Assembly: GCA_022793795.1 (NCBI GenBank)
Contig: JAAWDM010000032.1
Span: 78,088-142,087 of the forward strand
Direction: 5' to 3'
DNA from: Bacillota bacterium
GTDB taxonomy: Bacteria; Bacillota; Clostridia; Peptostreptococcales; Anaerovoracaceae
Length of the DNA: 64,000 bases
Positions within the stretch are counted from its first letter, which is position 1; each line of letters begins with the position of its first letter. This document shows positions 56,479 through 64,000 of this stretch, one piece after another. The position numbers and the translations under genes were made by a program. The notes below the pieces were generated by a model. It did no database searches. It saw only the letters and a program-made list of their open reading frames with translations, and was not told where the DNA came from.

Positions 56479-57488
56479 TACAGAAGTTCGATATTGTTAT
56501 TTTTACAAGTTTCAATCATTTCATCCGGCCATACGGAAACCTGAACCTCACCGATATGGGCTTTTCTTAAGAAATACATACAAAGCCGGCTCTGTCCGAT
56601 ACCGCCGCCAATGGTATATGGCAGTTTACCCTCTAAAATATTTTTATGGAAATCCAAATTCATTCTTTCTTCACAGCCTTCTGCAATCAGCTGCCGTTTC
56701 ATGGCTTCTTCATCCACACGAATACCCATGGAGGAAATCTCAAAGGCTCTGTCCAGTACCTCGTTCCACAGGATAATGTCTCCGTTTAATTCCCAATCGT
56801 CATAGTCAGGAGAACGCCCGTCATGTTTTTCACCGGAAGCCAGTCTGCCACCGATTTTCATAATAAACACAGCGCCGTGTTCTTTGGTAATCAAATCTTC
56901 CCGTTCCTTCGGTGTCTTGTCAGGATACATATCCTCAAGTTCCTGGGTTGTAATGAAATAAATATCGTTTGGAATCTCTGTCTGTAAATTCCGATAAAGG
57001 CGGTTCACATAGTCTCCCAGGTTTTTAATGGCATGGTAGATGGTGGTCACTGTCTCCTTCAGATATGCCTCTGTTCGCTGCTCCTTGGTAATTACCTTTT
57101 CCCAGTCCCACTGGTCTACATAAATAGAATGTAAATTGTCCAGTTCCTCATCTCTGCGAAGAGCATTCATATCCGTATAGATACCGTGTCCCGGCTCAAT
57201 CCCATATTTTCCCAGAGCCATTCTTTTCCACTTGGCCAAGGACTGGACCACCTCTACTTCCTTTTCCGCCATATCCATCAAGGTAAAGGATACTCTTCTT
57301 TCTACGCCGTTGAGATTATCGTTGAGTCCGGTTTCTGGCGCAACAAACAGCGGAGCGGAAACTCTACGTAAGTTTAATCCATAGGCAAGTTCTGCCTGAA
57401 AATAATCTTTAATCTTCTTAATCGCTCTCTGACTTTCCATCAAGTCGAGAATCGGTTCATAATGTTTCGGTAAAATCAAGTTAGCCAT
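56478..57488 (-). CDS. asnA: aspartate-ammonia ligase
   Basis: Makes asparagine from aspartate and free ammonia with ATP. 336 residues, close to the 330 of E. coli AsnA; a class II aminoacyl-tRNA-synthetase-like fold with [17 protein letters not shown] at the start, [17 protein letters not shown] near 45, [13 protein letters not shown] near 120 and [23 protein letters not shown] near 295. The start at 57488 has GAGGAGAAC upstream. It lies between queH and priA. AsnA uses ammonia rather than glutamine, fitting an ammonia-rich niche. Confidence 0.96.
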   Translation of the reverse strand: MANLILPKHYEPILDLMESQRAIKKIKDYFQAELAYGLNLRRVSAPLFVAPETGLNDNLNGVERRVSFTLMDMAEKEVEVVQSLAKWKRMALGKYGIEPGHGIYTDMNALRRDEELDNLHSIYVDQWDWEKVITKEQRTEAYLKETVTTIYHAIKNLGDYVNRLYRNLQTEIPNDIYFITTQELEDMYPDKTPKEREDLITKEHGAVFIMKIGGRLASGEKHDGRSPDYDDWELNGDIILWNEVLDRAFEISSMGIRVDEEAMKRQLIAEGCEERMNLDFHKNILEGKLPYTIGGGIGQSRLCMYFLRKAHIGEVQVSVWPDEMIETCKNNNIELL

Positions 57489-57553
57489 ATCTGTTCTCCT
57501 CACTAAAGTATATATTTCCATTTTGCTCTTCCCAATCAAGGCCAAGCAAAAGG

Positions 57554-58210
57554 TTATTCTTTATCATCCCATTTAGAATAAATGCAACCGCAGTAATTCT
57601 GCCGGTAAAGTCCATATGCTTTGGACAGTTCAATGCTCCTCTGGAAGCCCGCTTTTTTCTTAAAATCCAGGTCTAAAAACTCTACACCGTAATCCTTGGC
57701 TAAGACATTGCCTATGGTGGAAATCAGCGGATAATTCTTATGGGGACTGACCGTTAGGGTGGTGCCAAAAGAATGAAATCCTTCTGTTGCTGCTAACCTT
57801 GCCGTTTCCTCAAGCCTCTGCTGAAAACACAAGGTACAGCGTCCGCCGCCTTCCGGCTCTTTCTCATATCCTTCTGTCAGATGCAGAAAAGTTTCCGGTT
57901 CATAATCGCCTTCTATAAACGATACCATATCCTCTCCGTCAAGTCCCTGATTATAGCTTCTTAAAAACTGAATCTGGGTTTCCTTTCGCAGTTCATATTC
58001 TTTGGGATCCGTAATATTGGGATTAAAGAAAAAAATCGTCACTTTATAATCAGGCAAAACTCTTTCGATGCAAGCGGTACTGCAAGGTCCGCAGCAGGAA
58101 TGAAGGAGTAACGTCTTTTTTTCAGCGACTACTTCTGGCTCTAACGGATAATATGCAGTTTTATCCACTTCTTTTTCCCCTGTATACAGCTGTGACTGAC
58201 TTTTCTTCAC
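57554..58210 (-). CDS. queH: epoxyqueuosine reductase QueH
   Basis: Last step of queuosine synthesis, reducing epoxyqueuosine in tRNA; an iron-sulfur enzyme unrelated to QueG. About 218 residues: [16 protein letters not shown] with the paired Cys near residue 36, [17 protein letters not shown] near 60, [15 protein letters not shown] near 125, [13 protein letters not shown] and a C-terminal YRQNYCGC. The GTG at 58210 (preceded by GGGGTGAAAGG) is chosen, because longer frames run into the divergent gene's upstream region and lack family similarity. Confidence 0.9.
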   Translation of the reverse strand: MKKSQSQLYTGEKEVDKTAYYPLEPEVVAEKKTLLLHSCCGPCSTACIERVLPDYKVTIFFFNPNITDPKEYELRKETQIQFLRSYNQGLDGEDMVSFIEGDYEPETFLHLTEGYEKEPEGGGRCTLCFQQRLEETARLAATEGFHSFGTTLTVSPHKNYPLISTIGNVLAKDYGVEFLDLDFKKKAGFQRSIELSKAYGLYRQNYCGCIYSKWDDKE

Positions 58211-58327
58211 CCTTTCACCCCTCTTTATGAACCTGTTCTTGCAAAAAAAACATACTTCTGCTATCCTAAAAATATACAAGAAATATTTTACCACAAATAT
58301 GTGGTATTTGAAAGGGATAAAGCAAAG

Positions 58328-59272
58328 ATGGAGAAAATTTTTGAACAGAAAAACAACATATTCAGTGAGGAACTCAGGTTGCTCTACGGCGGACAGCGTT
58401 TCCACTCCATCAGCACTTGGTTAAAGCGAAAATTTGGAGAAAAGACTATCAAACTAGCCATTGACGGCGGATTTACCTGCCCTAATCGAGACGGCAGTAA
58501 AGCCTTTGGGGGCTGTCTCTTCTGTTCCGATTTGGGCAGCGGCGAATTTGCTTCTGATATCGACGATCAGATTCAGCTATTTTCCAAGAAATGGCCCAAT
58601 GCTCGTTATTTGGCCTATTTTCAGAACCATACCAATACCTATGCCCCTGTATATGAGCTTCGCGAAAAATATTTAACAGCCCTATCCAATCCTAATATCT
58701 CTGGTCTGGTCATAGGCACTCGGCCCGACTGCCTATCCAAAGAGGTTTTAGAACTGCTACAGGAAATAAAAAAGACCCATTTTTTATGGGTCGAATTGGG
58801 ACTGCAAACCATTCACGAGGAAACCGCTCTACTAATCAATCGCTGTTATCCTCTGTCCGTTTTCGATGAAGCTATGGCCAATCTTCGCGCCTATGGTATA
58901 CCGGCTGTTGTCCATCTGATCTTGGGACTTCCTGGCGAAACCCAGGAAATGATGCTGGATTCTGTTCGTTATGTGGCCCAAAAGCCTGAACTCTTCGGCA
59001 TGAAACTTCATCTGCTCAATGTGGTCAAAGGCTCTGCTATGGCAAAACGCTATGGTGACTATCAGCCCTTTGCTTCCATTGAGGAATATGTCAATCTGGT
59101 GGTGGAGGCTTTAGAATACATTCCTCCTCAAGTGACCATCCACCGTCTCACTGGCGACGCTCCCCGCTCCATTCTCATCAATCCCCCTTGGAGCTTTAAT
59201 AAGAGAACCATTTTAAACAATATCAACGACCAACTTCATTTGAGAGATACCTGGCAGGGAAAGCGGACTTAA
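58328..59272 (+). CDS. TIGR01212-family radical SAM protein
   Basis: About 314 residues. The N-terminal part carries the family's RDG-containing cluster motif CPNRDGSKAFGGCLFC near residue 45 (radical SAM CxxxxxxxxxxxCxxC form), GTRPDCLS near 128, VELGLQTIHEET near 150 and HLILGLPGET near 188. It is related to the YhcC family; the reaction is not known. The ATG at 58328 has AAAGGGATAAAG upstream. It is divergent from queH, and convergent with the surface-protein genes. Confidence 0.9.
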   Translation: MEKIFEQKNNIFSEELRLLYGGQRFHSISTWLKRKFGEKTIKLAIDGGFTCPNRDGSKAFGGCLFCSDLGSGEFASDIDDQIQLFSKKWPNARYLAYFQNHTNTYAPVYELREKYLTALSNPNISGLVIGTRPDCLSKEVLELLQEIKKTHFLWVELGLQTIHEETALLINRCYPLSVFDEAMANLRAYGIPAVVHLILGLPGETQEMMLDSVRYVAQKPELFGMKLHLLNVVKGSAMAKRYGDYQPFASIEEYVNLVVEALEYIPPQVTIHRLTGDAPRSILINPPWSFNKRTILNNINDQLHLRDTWQGKRT

Positions 59273-59280
59273 AATCTGCA

Positions 59281-60261
59281 TCATTTCTTATCTCTGCCAA
59301 TTCCTGCAACTCGCAGAGCGATCAGAAGGATGACTGATGTCAGGGACATGAGTACCATCATAAATTCTGTTGGACTCAAGTTTCGTATAAAGCGAATTGT
59401 CCGCATATGGATTGCGCCTAAAACTCCCAGTTCGTTTTGTTCTTCTTCTGTGAAGCTGTCATGATTTTGACCTTCGTATTTCATAATCTTATCTGCTGTA
59501 ACCTGAATGGAACTGCTAAATCCATCCTTTTCTTCATTGTAAAAGAACCACCCTCTCGTATGCTCCTTTGTATTCTCAAGTAGGAAGAGAACCACATCCT
59601 TCTCTTCATTGGCAATAACGTCTACCTCTTCACCTTTCCACTTAAATACAGTTCGATAAAATCCCTCTGGTGTAGGGGTATCGGTCAGGCTGGTAATCAA
59701 ATCATAGGCTGTCTTGCCTACTTTCACACGGATAGGGCCAGTCGTTCCATCTGTTTTAACAGCTTCTTCCTCCTCTGGCCCTTGGTCTCCCTCCGCTTTT
59801 GACTGAGACTTATCTCCCTTTATCTTTACCTTTACAGAACGAGTTTCTGCCTGCAGCGTATCCATATCGATATTATACAGGTTGGAGGTTGTCGCTGTCA
59901 CAAAGGAGTCTCCCTTTGCTTTTCCCCGAAACTTTAGTTTGCAGGATAATTGGTTGGCGCCAACCCCTCCATCCAAGGTAATACGAACGGTCCCGCTTCC
60001 ACCAAAGGCTTTGGCCCCGCTGCAGGATATGTATTCTAAAACTTCATCATCATAGGCTACCATCACTGTTCCCGTTCCAAAAGTCTCTCCGCCATAGGTG
60101 AGGACAATGCGAAAACTTTCTCCCGCCTGATGAGTACCACCGCCTGTCATAACCACATCCGCTTCTTTGGCAGAGGCAACGCCCACTGCAAAATGCAGCA
60201 TCCCTATCATGAGCAATGCTGTTAAAATCCATTTTGCAGTTGGGGCTGTGCCATGTCTCAT
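59281..60261 (-). CDS. secreted cohesin-like protein with C-terminal membrane anchor
   Basis: About 326 residues: a signal peptide (WILTALLMIGMLHFAVGVASA, with an AxA cleavage site near residue 35), a beta-sandwich of cohesin type (about 35-155; VAYDDEVLEYISCSGA is characteristic of its strands), an acidic linker, a second beta domain, and a C-terminal membrane helix (TEFMMVLMSLTSVILLIALRV) with a basic tail. No partner dockerin is seen. The ATG at 60261 has GGAGG five bases upstream and overlaps the previous stop by 4 bp. The role is probably at the cell surface; I do not recognise the gene. Confidence 0.75.
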   Translation of the reverse strand: MRHGTAPTAKWILTALLMIGMLHFAVGVASAKEADVVMTGGGTHQAGESFRIVLTYGGETFGTGTVMVAYDDEVLEYISCSGAKAFGGSGTVRITLDGGVGANQLSCKLKFRGKAKGDSFVTATTSNLYNIDMDTLQAETRSVKVKIKGDKSQSKAEGDQGPEEEEAVKTDGTTGPIRVKVGKTAYDLITSLTDTPTPEGFYRTVFKWKGEEVDVIANEEKDVVLFLLENTKEHTRGWFFYNEEKDGFSSSIQVTADKIMKYEGQNHDSFTEEEQNELGVLGAIHMRTIRFIRNLSPTEFMMVLMSLTSVILLIALRVAGIGRDKK

Positions 60262-62657
60262 ACTGTCCTCCACGATTTATTCGACCATTTGGTGTACACT
60301 TTTTTACCATCAATCATACGAACACCACGAATCTTATAGTAATAGGTTTTACCTGATTTTAAGTCTTTAGTGTTCACATAGTAATCCTTCAGGCCGTCGG
60401 CTGTCTTGTAGTATGCCACTGTTCCATAGCCGCTATATCTGGCTGTAGAGCGGAACACCTCATAGTAGTCCACCTTATAGCCTACTGATTTCGTCCAATC
60501 CAATCGAATTTTTCCTGCCGCTGTTATAGCCGAGGATACACGGATTGTAGTAGCTTCTACTCCTTTTTGGATAGAACTGCTGTCTGGCTGCCCTGGGTTT
60601 TCCGGTTCAATAGGAGTGGGGTCTATTGGTTTCTCAGGTTCTGGCGGTTCCTCTGGTATTTCTCCACTCGGCGGTTCCTCTGGTCCCTCAGGCTCCTGCA
60701 TTTTTATGGTTCTCCAGGATTTGTTTGACCACTGGGTATACACTTTCTTGCCGTCAACCACGCGCACACCACGTATCTTATAATAGTAGGTGTTTTCTGG
60801 CTCTAAACCTTTGGTATTGATATAGTACAGCTTATTTCCATCGGTCGTCTTATAATATGGACTTGTACCATAACCGCTATATCTGGCCGTAGACCGGAAT
60901 ACTTCATAGTAATCCACCTTATAGCCTGGCGATTTCACCCAATCCAATCGAATGGTTCCCGATGAGGTCAGGCTGGACGAAAGGTTTATGTCGGTGTTTT
61001 CTACACCTTTTTGAATACTTCCACTGCTGGAACTACTCGTGCCGGGCGGTACCTGACCTCCTGCAACGCGGCGAATGGTCACCGTATAGGTTCTGGTTTC
61101 ACCATTGGCTGCTGTCACCACAATCTTGGCTGTGGTAGTCGTGCCAGACAGGGATATCTTTCCCGTTCCTTTGATGGTGGCTTCTGAACTGCTGGCCTTA
61201 GCTTTGAGCTCCACTACATTAACGCTGGTTGCCACATCCAAGGTGTAGCTGGTCTGATAACTTCCGAAACTAGGAGAAAGCTTCAATCCCGTTGCCGTTA
61301 ACGAAGATAGATAATTGTTATTATTTGCAGCAGATGTTGGCTTGAGACAAGCCTTTTCCGGCATATTTTTATACACAGGAATGATAAAGGTCATCGGCGC
61401 CTGTAATACAGAGGCATACCCCCTTCGAAGAGCAGCCGCTTCGCTCTCTGCACCTTGAACATTGGTCATATACTGACCGGTTCCCACACTGGCAAGACCA
61501 TTCATCACATTAAATTTTTTCAAATACAAGGTGTATTTATTGTTTTGTACATAGTTTTTGCTATAATACTCTGCACCGCCTAAGATAGACTTATACCGGT
61601 TATTCCATGGACGTCCATAAGCGCCGCTTTGGGAGGCATACCACAGTCCTCTGGTCACTGCATCCATACCGCCTGATGCATAAGCGCCGATATTAAAGTG
61701 ATTATAATATCCTTCATAGCCGGACACAGTTCCTGAAATGCTTCTTCCGTTGCCGCTGCTGCCCTGCTCTACCAAAATCATAGACGCTAGAACATAAGGA
61801 TTAACACCGGTTTGTGCTCCCACATCCATAAGCACATCGTTATAGGTCTGATATCCGCTTTCTGGAAAATCTCCCCTCATGAACGTGCTGTCTAAAACGC
61901 CTTGAAGCCCTATGGCTGTCTGGGTTCTTCCATCATAGGAATGGGCCAAAAATTGAAAGATGCCGCCGCTATTTAAAAAGTTACGAGGATCCATATAATA
62001 TTTGATAATCGCCTTGGATGCTGTCACCCAATTTCCGCTGTCATAAGGAATATAGGTTCCCGTATTAAAATCATAGGCGCCCTTATCCATGGATTTCCAT
62101 GAAGCTGGCGACGAACCAGGTACCAGGCTCACACCCGGCGGACTTTCCCGTTCAATCACAGAAGACCAATCCAAGTTGGTATGACAAGCCTGAAAAACCC
62201 ACTCTGGATAATCTGCATGAAGCTGCCGCAAATATGGTTTATAACTTTCAGGAAACCCCTGCTGCTCCATGGCTGCTTCAAAATCATTGTCATGGACATA
62301 TTGATTGTCGCTATTGATGGTCACATAATCGGCGCTCACATATCCAATACCGCCTCCATAAGAAATACGATACCAGGTACCGCCGATGCTGTCCTTTTCT
62401 GTACCCAGAATGGTCAGGCTTTCTCCAGCATAGACCATACCAATAGCCTGATTCAGCGTTCCTGCGCCGCTACGCACGTTAAGAGCATCGATGACAACCG
62501 TACCGGTAGAATTGTCTGCATAAACCTTGTCCACCGTTACCGCCATGGCGAATATCAACACAATCAAAGATAGAATTACAGCCAGTAGATAACCCATCCC
62601 CCAATGGCTTCTGTCTGCTGTTCTTGTGTTTTTCCCCATATATCTAAAAGTTCTCAT
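60258..62657 (-). CDS. secreted N-acetylglucosaminidase with SH3b, cadherin-like and FnIII domains
   Basis: 799 residues: an N-terminal membrane segment or signal (GMGYLLAVILSLIVLIFAMAV), an SH3b wall-binding domain (VVIDALNVRSGAGTLNQAIG near 55-110), a LytD-like glucosaminidase domain (about 135-430; MILVEQGSSGNGRS and SILGGAEYYSKNY), a cadherin-like beta-sandwich (about 440-530), and two fibronectin-III-like repeats of about 107 residues joined by a Pro/Glu linker. Predicted to cut peptidoglycan glycan chains outside the cell. It starts 4 bp inside the tdk stop and overlaps the next gene by 4 bp. Confidence 0.85.
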   Translation of the reverse strand: MRTFRYMGKNTRTADRSHWGMGYLLAVILSLIVLIFAMAVTVDKVYADNSTGTVVIDALNVRSGAGTLNQAIGMVYAGESLTILGTEKDSIGGTWYRISYGGGIGYVSADYVTINSDNQYVHDNDFEAAMEQQGFPESYKPYLRQLHADYPEWVFQACHTNLDWSSVIERESPPGVSLVPGSSPASWKSMDKGAYDFNTGTYIPYDSGNWVTASKAIIKYYMDPRNFLNSGGIFQFLAHSYDGRTQTAIGLQGVLDSTFMRGDFPESGYQTYNDVLMDVGAQTGVNPYVLASMILVEQGSSGNGRSISGTVSGYEGYYNHFNIGAYASGGMDAVTRGLWYASQSGAYGRPWNNRYKSILGGAEYYSKNYVQNNKYTLYLKKFNVMNGLASVGTGQYMTNVQGAESEAAALRRGYASVLQAPMTFIIPVYKNMPEKACLKPTSAANNNNYLSSLTATGLKLSPSFGSYQTSYTLDVATSVNVVELKAKASSSEATIKGTGKISLSGTTTTAKIVVTAANGETRTYTVTIRRVAGGQVPPGTSSSSSGSIQKGVENTDINLSSSLTSSGTIRLDWVKSPGYKVDYYEVFRSTARYSGYGTSPYYKTTDGNKLYYINTKGLEPENTYYYKIRGVRVVDGKKVYTQWSNKSWRTIKMQEPEGPEEPPSGEIPEEPPEPEKPIDPTPIEPENPGQPDSSSIQKGVEATTIRVSSAITAAGKIRLDWTKSVGYKVDYYEVFRSTARYSGYGTVAYYKTADGLKDYYVNTKDLKSGKTYYYKIRGVRMIDGKKVYTKWSNKSWRTV
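60261..61025 (-). repeat. tandem FnIII-coding duplication
   Basis: Two units of about 321 bp (near 60261-60581 and 60705-61025) encode the repeats sharing SIQKGVE, KVDYYEVFRSTARYSGYG, YYYKIRGVR, DGKKVYT and WSNKSWRT, about 70% identical by eye, separated by 123 bp coding the Pro/Glu linker. Confidence 0.8.
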
Positions 62658-63238
62658 TTGTTTGGCCCCAATCTACCATCGTTATAATGTTTGCGGCAGA
62701 GGGATATGTACATGTCGTTGCCACCGATGAGAATTTGGTCTCCCTGTTTTACAAATTTTCCATCTACGATACGAGCCACCATGGTGGCCTTTCTTCCACA
62801 CCAGCAGATGGTTTTAATCTCTTCAATCTTATCTGCATAGATCAGCATATAATAGGAACCTTCAAACATTTCGTTGCGAAAGTCATTTTTCAATCCATAA
62901 GCGAGTACCGGTACTTCACAGCTATCCACGATCTCCACCAATTCCTGTACATGGTGTTTCTTCAAAAACTGACATTCATCGATGAGGATACAATCAATCT
63001 TACGCTTTTCATTTTCACGCATATATAACTCTAAAATATTGGTATCTTCATGAACTACCATCGCTTCTCTCTGAATACCGATTCTGGAAGTAATTACCCC
63101 TGTGCCATATCGGTCATCCAAAGCTGGAACCAATGTTAAGACTTGCTTTCCTCGTTCCTCATAGTTATAGGCTACTTTAATTAGCTCTATGGATTTTCCT
63201 GCATTCATTGTACTATATCGATAGTATAGTTGCGCCAT
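62654..63238 (-). CDS. tdk: thymidine kinase
   Basis: Salvages thymidine to dTMP. About 194 residues: P-loop YRYSTMNAGKSIELIK near residue 5, the ILIDECQFLKK motif near 83, the lasso region GLKNDFRNEMFEGS, and zinc ligands in TICWCGRKAT and SLCRKHY. It is of the type found in E. coli. The start at 63238 has GGGAGG upstream. It heads a three-gene overlapping run with two surface protein genes. Confidence 0.95.
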   Translation of the reverse strand: MAQLYYRYSTMNAGKSIELIKVAYNYEERGKQVLTLVPALDDRYGTGVITSRIGIQREAMVVHEDTNILELYMRENEKRKIDCILIDECQFLKKHHVQELVEIVDSCEVPVLAYGLKNDFRNEMFEGSYYMLIYADKIEEIKTICWCGRKATMVARIVDGKFVKQGDQILIGGNDMYISLCRKHYNDGRLGPNK

Positions 63239-63305
63239 ACTAACCTCCCTGACTCTTGTTAAAATCAAATCGACAAAACCGACTTTTCATATTTCTATAT
63301 TTTAA

Positions 63306-63334
63306 TTGAAATTCGTAAGAAAATCAAATATAAT
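63306..63334 (+). promoter_or_regulatory. promoter of the 111-aa membrane protein gene
   Basis: TTGAAA (63306-63311) and perfect TATAAT (63329-63334) with a 17-bp spacer, 43 bp before the ATG. Confidence 0.65.
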
Positions 63335-63376
63335 GTTTCTATTACCAATATTTTTATAATTCGCAGGGAGTCTTTC

Positions 63377-63712
63377 ATGGAAACATTATTGATACTCATA
63401 GGAAAATGTCTGCTGCTGGGAATCATCTGGGCAGCTTTACTCATTCCAACCTTTTGTAAGAGAAACGGTTGGCTGAAATATGTTATCACTGTCATTGTGG
63501 TTGCAGTCTTATGTTACCTACTGAGAGATTTCGCCGTTATCATCAATAGAATGACCTTAATCGCACTGATTACATTGGTGCTTTCTTGGATTGTCTCTAT
63601 GGTGGTCTTCGAAAAGCAAGCCAAGGTCAAATCCCAAGTCATCTCCTTCTGCTGCGTCATGTCTGCCTTGGCCTATCTGGTTTCCATCTGGGTAAAATTT
63701 TCTATACTATAA
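63377..63712 (+). CDS. small integral membrane protein, unknown function
   Basis: 111 residues with about four hydrophobic stretches: LLILIGKCLLLGIIWAALLI, YVITVIVVAVLCYLL, LIALITLVLSWIVSMVVF and VISFCCVMSALAYLVSIWV. The ATG has AGGGAG eight bases upstream and a good promoter, so it is probably real and expressed alone. I do not recognise the family. No gene follows it in the 288 bp to the window edge. Confidence 0.65.
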   Translation: METLLILIGKCLLLGIIWAALLIPTFCKRNGWLKYVITVIVVAVLCYLLRDFAVIINRMTLIALITLVLSWIVSMVVFEKQAKVKSQVISFCCVMSALAYLVSIWVKFSIL

Positions 63713-63871
63713 AAACGACAATATTTTAGAGTTTAGCTAATATCTCATTTCATAAACACACAAACGCCAAAATGAACGTAAAATTCCTACCAACCTCCAG
63801 AATAAAATCTTTCATAATATCGTATTGACTCATTTCTCATTTTTAAGGTTGTGTGTCAATAAATTGGCCTC

Positions 63872-63999
63872 ACTCCCTTTGCAAAACAAATAGTTTTTGG
63901 TCTATTTGTAGGCCGATGTTGATACATTTGTTGATTCTAGCCTGATGAGTCAACAAAATTGGCTGAAAACGTTGACTCAGTTTGCAAAACAAAGGGAGT
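63872..63999. repeat. palindromic intergenic repeat at the right edge
   Basis: Bounded by the inverted pair ACTCCCTTTG (63872-63881) and CAAAGGGAGT (63990-63999). Inside lies a second perfect pair, TGAGTCAAC (63946-63954) and GTTGACTCA (63971-63979), and CAAATAG/CTATTTG. Its left boundary, read on the minus strand, shares TTTTGCAAAGGGAGT with the element at 28994-29060. It may continue past the window edge. Confidence 0.55.
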
Positions 64000-64000
64000 C

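Noticed and set aside
56478..58210. T-box or other riboswitch before asnA
   Set aside because: Only 65 bp separates queH and asnA, too short for a T-box, and no T-box core sequence is visible.
58211..58405. N-terminal extension of QueH to 283 residues
   Set aside because: The extra 65 residues lack family similarity, look like translated intergenic DNA rich in Phe/Tyr, and overlap the upstream region of the divergent gene; a GTG with a good RBS lies at 58210.

Overview
The window is 64 kb of a mid-GC genome from an anaerobic, spore-forming Firmicute of class Clostridia. The evidence is an alpha/beta-type small acid-soluble spore protein, a YlbJ-type sporulation membrane protein, anaerobic ribonucleotide reductase, [FeFe]-hydrogenase, rubrerythrin, an oxygen-labile L-serine dehydratase and acetate kinase. 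Gene order also matches Clostridia or Bacillus blocks such as ribD-ribE-ribBA-ribH, ruvC-ruvA-ruvB-queA-tgt and def-fmt-rsmB-stp-prkC-rsgA-rpe. Genus cannot be fixed by eye. Most of the window is core genome. I see no tRNA, rRNA, CRISPR array, transposase or prophage gene.

Layout. 0-8 kb, mostly minus strand: the 5' part of ackA, tmcAL, ylbJ, a coiled-coil protein, coaD, rsmD, then the plus-strand spore gene, recG and an Asp23-like gene. 8-12 kb: a tiny membrane protein, rpmB, nrdG, nrdD with a 278-bp palindromic element in its leader, and a GNAT acetyltransferase. 12-15 kb: a membrane-anchored protein that looks like a catalytically dead PepD-type M20 dipeptidase, then rubrerythrin. 14.8-18.7 kb: an FMN riboswitch and the riboflavin operon. 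18.7-23.3 kb: a DUF5688 protein, an NhaC antiporter, a LysR regulator and sdaA. 23.4-33 kb: rlmD, tgt, an EndoQ-UvrD fusion, a DUF3788 protein, queA and ruvBAC. 33-35.3 kb, plus strand: argR-recN. 35.6-43.3 kb: HydA with an unusual NuoF-tail/GltD-like flavoprotein, an EamA transporter, holA and comEC. 43.5-46.7 kb: a class A penicillin-binding protein. 46.8-58.2 kb: a long minus-strand run queH-asnA-priA-def-fmt-Zn peptidase-rsmB-stp-prkC-rsgA-rpe. 58.3-64 kb: a radical SAM protein, tdk with two secreted or surface proteins, a small membrane protein, and a repeat at the right edge.

How the genes fit together. Translation and tRNA/rRNA modification dominate: TmcAL, RsmD, RlmD, RsmB, RsgA, Def, Fmt, L28, and QueH, QueA and Tgt of the queuosine route. 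DNA repair and replication restart follow: RecG, RuvABC, RecN, PriA, HolA and EndoQ-UvrD. Cell-wall growth and its Ser/Thr signalling are represented by PBP1A, PrkC/Stp and a glucosaminidase. Fermentative redox metabolism is represented by AckA, HydA and its partner, and SdaA.

The parts that look least ordinary are: the structured element transcribed from a consensus promoter ahead of nrdDG; the pseudo-PepD protein; the EndoQ-UvrD fusion; the two-gene hydrogenase module lacking a NuoF flavin domain; and several short dispersed palindromic repeats between genes.
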